The translations under genes and the position numbers were made by a program. Positions 1-5,367 of a stretch of 5,367 nucleotides of DNA are shown here, in pieces; position 1 is the stretch's first letter; each line of letters starts with the position of its first letter. The notes under the pieces were generated by a model. It searched no databases, had not been told where the DNA came from, and saw nothing but the letters and a program-made list of their open reading frames with translations. Source of the stretch: Armatimonadota bacterium (lineage in GTDB: Bacteria > Armatimonadota > Zipacnadia > Zipacnadales > JABUFB01); the NCBI GenBank assembly GCA_018056145.1, contig JAGPGE010000449.1, forward strand, positions 1 to 5,367, read 5' to 3'.

Positions 1-594
1 TGTATCGCTGACCCGCACCTTGTCGATGACCGCGATGGGCAGGTTGAGCCGCTGCGCATAGCCGCCCGAGCGCTTGTCCTGGCCCATGTCGAAAAGCGCC
101 ACCGCGTTGCTCAGGTCCGTCTGGCGTAGGTAATCGCAAATCACCGGCGCACCCAGCAGGTGGTCGGTGGGCACGCTGAAGAAGCCCCGGACCTGCTCGG
201 AGTGAAGGGTCATGGTGAGGAAACGGTTGGCCCCGGCGGTGACGAGAACATCTGCGATCAGCCGTGCCGCGATGGAGATTCTCGGCTTGTCCTTCTTATC
301 CGAACGCGCGTATGAGTAGTGTGGGATAACGGCCGTGATGCGTTTCGCTGATGCGCTGCGCAGAGCGTCCAGCAGCAGCATCAGTTCCATGAGGCTCTCG
401 CTGGGTGAGGGGTACAGCGACTGGATGACGAAACAATCCTGCTCTCTCACGCTTTCCTGGATCTGCACGAACACATTCTCATTGGAGAACCGCGAAATCG
501 TCACCCCGCCCAGCGGCATGCCGAGGTAATCGCAAATCTCCTGAGCAAGGGGCAGGTTGGAGTTCCCGGCAAAAATCTTGAAGCCGTTGTCCAT
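1..594 (-). CDS. prs: Ribose-phosphate pyrophosphokinase (PRPP synthase), divergent subgroup, 3' end outside window
   Basis: The family makes 5-phosphoribosyl diphosphate from ribose 5-phosphate and ATP in the cytoplasm, feeding purine, pyrimidine, histidine, tryptophan and NAD synthesis. The first 198 residues are visible; the family is usually about 310-330 long. The N-terminal Rossmann-like domain is clear: KIFAGNSNLPLAQEI (6-20), FSNENVFVQIQESVR (36-50), LMELMLLLDALRSASAKRIT (68-87), ARSDKKDKPRISI (96-108), TLHSEQVRGFF (129-139) and IAVIDK (187-192). His131 aligns with the metal-binding His of DLHA, and Asp169 probably with the Asp of SPDxGG. Several usual residues differ: FSDGE is FSNEN, RQDRR is RSDKK, DLHA is TLHS, and the GGVxRAR segment is replaced by MGQDKRSGG. 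From memory, ARSDKKDxPRISI resembles a second PRPP synthase subgroup known from Actinobacteria and others. The ATG at 594 is chosen because the homology begins there and GGGAG lies 7 bases upstream. The family is certain; full activity is not. Confidence 0.93.
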   Translation of the reverse strand, partial: MDNGFKIFAGNSNLPLAQEICDYLGMPLGGVTISRFSNENVFVQIQESVREQDCFVIQSLYPSPSESLMELMLLLDALRSASAKRITAVIPHYSYARSDKKDKPRISIAARLIADVLVTAGANRFLTMTLHSEQVRGFFSVPTDHLLGAPVICDYLRQTDLSNAVALFDMGQDKRSGGYAQRLNLPIAVIDKVRVSDT

Positions 595-601
595 GGTGCA
601 T

Positions 602-606
602 CTCCC
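602..606 (-). promoter_or_regulatory. Shine-Dalgarno site of prs
   Basis: GGGAG read on the minus strand lies 7 bases before the ATG at 594. It supports that start over the out-of-frame ATG at 601-599, which overlaps the end of this site. Confidence 0.65.
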
Positions 607-635
607 GCTGGCGACAGTGAAACCGGTCCGATCCA

Positions 636-664
636 ATAATAGCCCCGGCGTCTGGTTTCGGCAA
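636..664 (-). promoter_or_regulatory. Sigma70-type promoter for prs
   Basis: Read on the minus strand, a -35 box TTGCCG (664-659, 4 of 6 consensus bases) and a -10 box TATTAT (641-636, 5 of 6) are separated by exactly 17 bases. Transcription would start near 629, giving a leader of about 35 bases before the prs ATG, too short for a riboswitch. Its position between the hairpin that follows propeller A and the prs start suggests that prs is transcribed on its own. It is a pattern match only, but AT-rich hexamers are rare in this GC-rich gap, which strengthens it. Confidence 0.6.
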
Positions 665-697
665 CGGTTGGGGGTGGTGAATGGGGGACGGAATCAG

Positions 698-729
698 CGA
701 GCGCCGCCAGAATATCCCGGCGGCGCTCG
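698..729 (-). terminator. Strong GC-rich hairpin after propeller A, possible terminator
   Basis: A perfect 11-bp inverted repeat (698-708 with 719-729) flanks a 10-base loop (709-718). It begins 23 bases after the propeller A stop codon and is the only strong stem in the gap before prs. No run of U follows it on the minus strand (the next bases read CTGATTCCG), so it does not fit a classical intrinsic terminator. It may end or protect the operon transcript with a factor's help, or act as a weak U-less terminator. The reverse direction also lacks a U run. Confidence 0.5.
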
Positions 730-752
730 AAACGGTCGCCACGTCTATGTAC

Positions 753-1958
753 CTACATGATATCCAGGCAACAGATCGCTTCCTTGTTGCGGATGATCAG
801 CTTGCCGTCGGAGATCACCGGCATGGTCCAACTCTGGCCACCGAGAGGGGTGATGCGACCCAGCTCCTGGTAGCTCTCGAATGAGTTGCTGAACATGACC
901 ACCGCGCCGGAATCGGAGTTCATCCCGATCAGGACTCCGTCCACGGCAACCAGGCCACCCTTCTCGCCCATTTCCCGGTTGTTCCACAGGATTTCCCCGT
1001 CGCGCGGGTTGATGCACACCAGCCCATAGCGGTCGCCAATGCCGAAGAAGCAGTTATTGGTGAACACCGGCGAGTTGAAGTGGGCCTGAAGGCTCTTCTT
1101 GGCCCAATGGGTCTTGGGCCCGTTGGGGGTGATCTCGATGAGGCTGCAGCCTTTGCCGTAGCCGCTGGCGAAGAACACGAAGTTCCCGGCGACGACGGGG
1201 TGGGCGGCATTCACATCATAGCTGGTCTCCCACGGTACCGACCAGAGTTCCCTGCCATCCGCCGCCGCAGCACCGTAGATCTGCTTACCGGCGAAGATGA
1301 CATACTGCTTCACTCCCTGGATCGTGGCGACAACCGGTGTCGCGTAGCCCACAGGCCCTGGCTTGCCGCCAGTCCAGACGGTGTCCCCGCTCTGGGCATC
1401 CAGCGCGACCACACCCGTCTGTCCGCCGGGGCAGACAATGACCTTGCCTTCATCCACGATAGGGGAGGCGGAGAAATCCCACTCCGGGTTTCGTCCCCCG
1501 AAATCCTGCTTGATGTTCACTGACCAGTAGGGTGTGCCGTCCGAGGCGTCCAGGCAGTTGAGAAGCCCCAGCCGGCTCAGGGTGTACAGGCGGCCGTTGC
1601 TGTAGCAGGGGGTGGATCGCGCGAAGCCGTAGTTCTCTCTCGCAGTGTCCGGATAGGGGAACCTCCAGACTTCCTGCCCTGTGTCCAGTTTCAGGGCGCG
1701 GACGATGTCCTTGTCGCCCGCGTGGTCGATGATGAAGACCTTACCGTCGGCCACGCACGGTCCGGCGAAGCCCCGGTCCCCTAGAGCCACCTTCCACTCC
1801 ATCTTCGGCGGCCTGGCATTCCAGTCTTTGTTGATCCCCGTGTCCGGGGCGATCCCGTTAGCCGTCGGGCCCATATACTGCGGCCAGTCGGCGGCGAAGG
1901 CTCCGCAGATCAGGCCCAGGAGTAGGAATGTCGCACCTGCTCGGGTCATGCTGCGCAT
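753..1958 (-). CDS. Exported PQQ-like beta-propeller protein (propeller A)
   Basis: This is a 401-residue exported protein with a PQQ-like (BamB or quinoprotein-type) beta-propeller fold; its exact role is unknown. A signal peptide covers about residues 1-22: positive MRSMTRAG, hydrophobic FLLLGLICG, then AFA before the likely cleavage site, leaving a mature start ADWPQYMGP. Blade repeats end in Trp at 55, 98, 145, 195, 239, 285 and 325; an eighth, degenerate blade ends near 367. Typical turns are KLDTGQEVW (90-98), DAQSGDTVW (187-195) and NPRDGEILW (317-325). Spacing is irregular (40-50 residues). The mature chain has nine Cys, with an adjacent pair at 396-397. The reading frame is open back to 2042, but the ATG at 1958 is chosen for its signal peptide and the AAAGGA site 7 bases upstream. 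It lies 43 bases after propeller B, probably as last gene of the operon. I see no haem site, transmembrane anchor or clear dehydrogenase residues, so it is more likely a binding or scaffold protein than an enzyme. Confidence 0.88.
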   Translation of the reverse strand: MRSMTRAGATFLLLGLICGAFAADWPQYMGPTANGIAPDTGINKDWNARPPKMEWKVALGDRGFAGPCVADGKVFIIDHAGDKDIVRALKLDTGQEVWRFPYPDTARENYGFARSTPCYSNGRLYTLSRLGLLNCLDASDGTPYWSVNIKQDFGGRNPEWDFSASPIVDEGKVIVCPGGQTGVVALDAQSGDTVWTGGKPGPVGYATPVVATIQGVKQYVIFAGKQIYGAAAADGRELWSVPWETSYDVNAAHPVVAGNFVFFASGYGKGCSLIEITPNGPKTHWAKKSLQAHFNSPVFTNNCFFGIGDRYGLVCINPRDGEILWNNREMGEKGGLVAVDGVLIGMNSDSGAVVMFSNSFESYQELGRITPLGGQSWTMPVISDGKLIIRNKEAICCLDIM

Positions 1959-1965
1959 TGGCTCA

Positions 1966-1971
1966 TCCTTT
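1966..1971 (-). promoter_or_regulatory. Shine-Dalgarno site deciding the propeller A start
   Basis: AAAGGA on the minus strand lies 7 bases before the ATG at 1958. It supports the internal start that opens directly with the signal peptide, and argues against starts further upstream inside propeller B. Confidence 0.65.
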
Positions 1972-2001
1972 CGAGTGTTTGATGCATCAGATATGAGCGC
2001 C

Positions 2002-3132
2002 TTAGCGCCCGAAACAGTATACCGCGCCGTCGTCGGCCCCAATCACCATCCGTGTGCCCTTCTCGCCGAAGGCAGGCGAAGACGCGATCCGGGACCCCGC
2101 CGTGAACTTCCAGATCTGCTTCCCGTCGCTCAGGTTCAGGCCGTACACAGCCCCGTCATCGCACCCCACGAAAACTCGGCTTCCGGCAATGACAGGTGAC
2201 GAATCCACTTCGCCCCTTGTTCGGAACACCCAGCGAGTTGTTCCTGTGTCCCGGTCAAGGCAGAAGACCGACTTATTGCGCGAACCGAACACCACGTAGT
2301 TGCCGGAGACCGCACCGGAACCGAAGCTCGCGCCCCCGTTCTTGCGCGAGATGACCCGCCACAGGATCTTCCCGTCACTCACCCGCACCCCGAAATACTC
2401 CCCGTTCATGCTCCCCACGAACACAGCGCCCTGAGAGTAGGCCGGGGAAGCAGCGTAGTTGCCGCCGATCTCCGCAGAGGACTTCTCGCGGCCTCTTTCC
2501 ACATCGATCATGCGCAGGATGCCGTCGCAGCCATCGATGATAGCCGTGCCGCCGATGACGCAGGGGGTGCAGTGAACCTGGGCGTCAGTGCGAAAGGACC
2601 AGATCTTGCTTCCGGTGGCGGTGTCGAAACGGTACAGGTAGTTGTCATACGACCCCAACAGCACGGACCCACGGTACGGGGTGGCCGAAGAGATGATCTT
2701 GTCTCCCGTTGTGTATTTCCAGGCCAGCTTCCCAGTGGAGGCTTTCACGGCATGGAAGACGCCGCCCTCGTCACCTACGCAGACAAGACCATTGGTTACG
2801 CAGGGCGACGCGGTGATCTTGTCCGTGGCGTTGTAGACCCACTTGCGGCTACCGTCTTTGAGGTTCAGGGCCACCAGTTGCCCGTCCGCATTGCCCACGT
2901 AGACCACACCGCCAACGACGGCTGCCGTTGACTCCACCGCACCGCCGATGTCCTTCGTCCACAGCAGCTTCGGTCGGTCGCTGAAAGGCCCGCCGAGGTC
3001 GCCTTTGAGATAGGGTGTGCCCCGGAAGCAGGTCCACTCCGGCAGCACCGCGGACCAGGCACTAGAGGCGCACAGAGCGAGAAGACAGACGGACGCAACC
3101 AGGCATGGCAAAGCATTCAGTCTAGGGTACAA
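2002..3132 (-). CDS. Exported eight-bladed PQQ-like beta-propeller protein (propeller B), TTG start
   Basis: This is a 376-residue exported protein made almost entirely of PQQ-like propeller repeats, similar in fold to BamB and quinoprotein dehydrogenases. A signal peptide covers about residues 1-28 (hydrophobic LVASVCLLALCASSAWSA, cleavage near 27-28). Blades end in Trp at 58, 98, 138, 178, 258, 301 and 341; position 218, where the 40-residue period predicts a Trp, is Ser in a degenerate fifth blade. The last strand, VYCFGR, would close an eight-bladed ring. Each blade shows the pattern SSPV, then VxVGxxDGxVY, then DGKxxW, clearest at 311-341 and 351-372. There is no enzymatic domain and no membrane anchor. 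The start is TTG at 3132: a GGAGGT site lies 6 bases upstream, the signal peptide begins there, and no usable in-frame ATG precedes it. It sits 40 bases after the permease stop and 43 bases before propeller A, so it is probably co-transcribed with both. It may scaffold or bind a ligand for the permease, which is inference. Confidence 0.88.
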   Translation of the reverse strand: MYPRLNALPCLVASVCLLALCASSAWSAVLPEWTCFRGTPYLKGDLGGPFSDRPKLLWTKDIGGAVESTAAVVGGVVYVGNADGQLVALNLKDGSRKWVYNATDKITASPCVTNGLVCVGDEGGVFHAVKASTGKLAWKYTTGDKIISSATPYRGSVLLGSYDNYLYRFDTATGSKIWSFRTDAQVHCTPCVIGGTAIIDGCDGILRMIDVERGREKSSAEIGGNYAASPAYSQGAVFVGSMNGEYFGVRVSDGKILWRVISRKNGGASFGSGAVSGNYVVFGSRNKSVFCLDRDTGTTRWVFRTRGEVDSSPVIAGSRVFVGCDDGAVYGLNLSDGKQIWKFTAGSRIASSPAFGEKGTRMVIGADDGAVYCFGR

Positions 3133-3138
3133 AGTCCC

Positions 3139-3144
3139 ACCTCC
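3139..3144 (-). promoter_or_regulatory. Strong Shine-Dalgarno site for the TTG start of propeller B
   Basis: GGAGGT on the minus strand is 6 bases before the TTG at 3132. The nearby ATG at 3146-3144 is out of frame and soon meets a stop, so this site decides the start in favour of TTG. Confidence 0.7.
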
Positions 3145-3172
3145 ATGCGGGCAATGGCCCCGCGGTTCCCTT

Positions 3173-5367
3173 TTACTCCGCGCGCAGGGCTGCCAGCAGC
3201 GGCCCGCGCACCGTCTGGACTGCAGTCACGACGCTGGTAGTCGCACCCACGGCGAGCACCAATATGAGCAAGCCCACGATGGCAACCCAGTTCACGGCGG
3301 CATCAACCGACAACAGTCTCGGAGCAACAGCCACCAGGGCGCAGAGGGTCCCGGAAATCAGCCCGGCGACCAGGAGGGACCCGTTCTCGACCAGCAGCAG
3401 CCAGGCCAGCCGCGACCGGGTGAAGCCGGTGGCCATCAAGAGCGCTAGTTCGCCCCGGCGCTCCAGGGCGGATCGCAGGAGCACCGCCGCGATGCCCACC
3501 GTGCCCAGCAGCAGCCCGAGCCCCCCCAGGGCCAGGAACATGGACAGGTAGGCATTCTGCACCTGCGTGAACTCATTCAACACCTCGTGGGTGGGTTTGA
3601 CCTCCACCCCGAGGTCACCCAGCCCGCGCCGCAGGGCCTCAGCCACGCGATCCACATCGCTCTCCGGGGCTTCCACGAGAAACCAGGATGGACCGGAGAC
3701 CTGCGGGTAGATGCGCCGGAGCGCGGGTTCGGAGACCAGGAGCACGCCCTGGAAGATGCTGCCCTGGACTGTGGGCCCGAGCAGGAGGCGAACGTCATCG
3801 CCGCCGGGATCGGGCATTGTGTAGACCTTCCCCGGCGCCGAGTGCAGCGTCCAGCGGATGCTGTCCACATCTCCCAGGGCCACCGCGGTGGCGTCATCGG
3901 CGGGATCCCAGAGCGAGAGCCAGGGATTCTCGGTCCCGGAGCCCGGCGCCGGGTTCGCGCCGAATCCGCCGCGTTCGGCCAACTCACGTGGCACCCCCAG
4001 CAACCTCGGGTGTGTGGGGCGCGAAATGTTCAGGCAACTGATGTCCTCACCCGGACCAGCAGGCAGAGAGTAGATGCGAGTGCCTTCGAGCGCAGCCTCG
4101 TCTTCATCGGTGAAGCCCAGGTTCCGGCGGCCTTCGGGGGTGGCCGGGTCGAAGGGCAGGGGTACGGATGACCTCGCAAGAAGCGCGAAGCCACCGGTGC
4201 CCGAGTCCCTGCGGGTCACGTCGATACGGGAGAAATCCCGCGCGTTCGCTCCGACGGCCACCAGAATGAACGTAGCAGCGGCCAGGAGGCCCAGCATCAG
4301 GAGGCTTCGCGCGGCGTTCGCCGCGGCGTTGCGCAACGCAAGGCGTGGGAGTGTTCGCGCGCGCGACCTTCCCCCCAGCGCTCGCGACAAGACCATCGAT
4401 GCCCCGGCCACTGTGGCGCCCAGGAGCGCGAATCCGATGCCGAAGAACGCGCCCTCAGCGGACATGCCCTCGTTCAGCGAGGGAGCGAGGAAGAGCCCGG
4501 CGGCGCACACCAGGCAGGCCGCAAGGGCGACTGCCGGCCGTCGCGAAGAGCGGCCGGTACCTGTGACGGCGATGCCCTGCGCTCCCGCGAGAAGCTGCAG
4601 GTCGGTGCGACCCTTCGGCCGCCGGGTGCTCCAGATCGCCGTCCCGATGCCCACCACCAGGCCCGTCAACCCGCCGGCGATCAACGAGCCCGGCACCAGG
4701 TGCAGCCAGACGGTCTCTGTTGCACCCAGAGCACCGGACCACCAGTTCGAAAGCCCCTGGATGAGCGCGCCCGCGTACCATGCTCCCGCCGGGACACCGG
4801 TGGCCACTCCGAGCACCGTGAGTACGATACCCTCGGCAATCAGTCCGACCCGCGCGGTCTTCACCGGCACTCCGCAAGCGCCGAGAATCCCGGATTCCGC
4901 GGACCGCTGCTCCGCGGACAGCTTCAGCAGCATCGCCGCCAGCGCTGCACCGGCGAACACCAGGAACATGCTCAGGCCCAGGAAAAGCTGGCCGAAGTCG
5001 GAGGTCCCCTGTGACCCGCGCAGCGCCATCTCCCGTAGCGGACGGAAGGATAGCCCGGATACGTCGGGGGTCAAGACGTGACGCAGGGCGGTCGCGAGGC
5101 TGCGCTGGTAGGCCGCCGTGTCGGCCCCATCGGGCGGGTAAATCCGCACGGATGTAATCCAGTCCGCTGCCTCCCCTTGCGGTCCGCCCTGCCACATCTC
5201 GCCCGCGGCGGACATGTTCACAAAGGCCTTTGGCGTGGCCCGGTGCTTGTCCCAGTAGTCCTCGTCACGCTGGGTGATCTTGCTCAGGTCAACCGGAAAC
5301 GGAGGGTCCCAGGCGTCAATGGTCGCGGCATCGGTGATACCCTCGAAGGTCGGGACCAGTGCAGGAT
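3173..5367 (-). CDS. FtsX-type ABC transporter permease, C-terminal part (5' end outside window)
   Basis: This is the membrane component of an ABC transporter of the FtsX/MacB/LolC class; its ATPase partner is not in the window. 730 residues are visible, numbered here from the window edge; the frame is open to the edge, so the GTG at 5221 is internal. Residues 33-49 contain RDEDYWDKHRATPKAFV, which from memory is a conserved feature of large two-domain permeases in Planctomycetes, Verrucomicrobia and relatives. The first FtsX domain has membrane segments near 128-147, 173-198 and 227-245. Two more lie near 277-295 and 306-326, then one near 354-372. A large soluble region (about 373-603, probably periplasmic) holds GTGGFALLARSS (389-400) and SCLNISRPTHPRLLGV (443-458). 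The second FtsX domain follows: segments near 606-630, 653-680 and 693-715, with ERRGELALLMATGF (635-648), the cytoplasmic loop that in this family faces the ATPase. The C-terminus is intact. It is probably the first of the three linked genes seen here. Export of lipid, lipoprotein or peptide, or envelope mechanics, is typical of the class; the substrate is unknown. Confidence 0.92.
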   Translation of the reverse strand, partial: PALVPTFEGITDAATIDAWDPPFPVDLSKITQRDEDYWDKHRATPKAFVNMSAAGEMWQGGPQGEAADWITSVRIYPPDGADTAAYQRSLATALRHVLTPDVSGLSFRPLREMALRGSQGTSDFGQLFLGLSMFLVFAGAALAAMLLKLSAEQRSAESGILGACGVPVKTARVGLIAEGIVLTVLGVATGVPAGAWYAGALIQGLSNWWSGALGATETVWLHLVPGSLIAGGLTGLVVGIGTAIWSTRRPKGRTDLQLLAGAQGIAVTGTGRSSRRPAVALAACLVCAAGLFLAPSLNEGMSAEGAFFGIGFALLGATVAGASMVLSRALGGRSRARTLPRLALRNAAANAARSLLMLGLLAAATFILVAVGANARDFSRIDVTRRDSGTGGFALLARSSVPLPFDPATPEGRRNLGFTDEDEAALEGTRIYSLPAGPGEDISCLNISRPTHPRLLGVPRELAERGGFGANPAPGSGTENPWLSLWDPADDATAVALGDVDSIRWTLHSAPGKVYTMPDPGGDDVRLLLGPTVQGSIFQGVLLVSEPALRRIYPQVSGPSWFLVEAPESDVDRVAEALRRGLGDLGVEVKPTHEVLNEFTQVQNAYLSMFLALGGLGLLLGTVGIAAVLLRSALERRGELALLMATGFTRSRLAWLLLVENGSLLVAGLISGTLCALVAVAPRLLSVDAAVNWVAIVGLLILVLAVGATTSVVTAVQTVRGPLLAALRAE

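Noticed and set aside
595..752. A small gene or riboswitch in the gap between propeller A and prs
   Set aside because: No short frame has both a ribosome site and plausible sequence, and the predicted prs leader of about 35 bases is too short for a riboswitch.
1080..1523. A 147-codon plus-strand open frame opposite propeller A
   Set aside because: It is antisense to clear propeller repeats and has no sign of being coding.
1959..2042. N-terminal extension of propeller A to a start at 2042
   Set aside because: The extension would overlap the end of propeller B, bury the signal peptide 28 residues inside the protein and ignore the good AAAGGA site before 1958.
3067..3087. Lipoprotein signal at Cys21 of propeller B
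   Set aside because: The residues before Cys21 are Leu-Ala-Leu, lacking the small residue required at -1, while a normal signal peptidase I site follows near residue 27-28.
753..3132. Naming either propeller a PQQ-dependent dehydrogenase or BamB
   Set aside because: They are shorter than PQQ dehydrogenases (about 600 residues), and I cannot identify the calcium and catalytic Asp sites or a haem motif. Neither has a BamB-like lipobox, so only the fold can be supported.
3147..3163. Small hairpin (5-bp GCGGG stem, 7-base loop) between the permease and propeller B
   Set aside because: The stem is short, there is no U run, and such stems are common by chance at this GC content. It does not sequester the GGAGGT site.
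3587..4171. A 194-codon plus-strand open frame opposite the permease soluble domain
   Set aside because: Same pattern: fully antisense, low-complexity composition and no family features, while the opposite frame has conserved family motifs.
4074..5081. A 335-codon open frame on the plus strand, opposite the permease
   Set aside because: It lies wholly antisense to a well-supported gene, is rich in Arg, Ala, Pro and Ser as expected of a GC-rich shadow frame, and shows no recognisable domain.
5219..5221. GTG at 5221 as the permease start
   Set aside because: The frame stays open to the window edge and the 48 residues upstream, including DEDYWDKHRATPKAF, match conserved sequence of this permease type, so the gene continues to the right.

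Overview
The window is GC-rich and gene-dense, and every supportable gene lies on the minus strand, so the genes read from right to left. In transcription order they are: the C-terminal part of a large FtsX-type ABC transporter permease (its start lies off the right edge), two exported PQQ-like beta-propeller proteins, and the N-terminal two thirds of a divergent ribose-phosphate pyrophosphokinase (its end lies off the left edge). I see no tRNA, rRNA, CRISPR array, insertion sequence or phage gene.

The permease and the two propeller genes are probably one operon. They are separated by only 40 and 43 bases, share a strand, and no convincing promoter lies between them. Propeller B (2002-3132) appears to start at TTG behind a strong Shine-Dalgarno site. 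Propeller A (753-1958) starts at an ATG 43 bases after propeller B ends. Both have signal peptides and eight recognisable blade repeats. The permease visible here has two FtsX domains around a large soluble domain and would sit in the cytoplasmic membrane. The set therefore looks like a membrane and periplasm (envelope) module. A working link between permease and propellers is inference from gene order, and the substrate is unknown.

A 158-base gap (595-752) follows propeller A. It holds an 11-bp GC-rich hairpin 23 bases past the stop codon, a G/C-run tract, a sigma70-like promoter (TTGCCG, 17 bases, TATTAT) and a Shine-Dalgarno site in front of prs. The pyrophosphokinase is thus probably a separate transcription unit. 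It belongs to the PRPP synthase family, but several residues of the usual motifs are changed.

The organism cannot be named from this window. The permease type, and small exported propellers whose mature start resembles 'DWPQ(W/Y)xGP', are from memory typical of Planctomycetes, Verrucomicrobia, Armatimonadetes and related uncultured lineages, so a Gram-negative-type bacterium from one of these is the best guess. No clearly new system is visible. The most interesting items are the permease-propeller linkage, the altered active-site motifs of the PRPP synthase homologue, and the number of cysteines in the two exported propellers.
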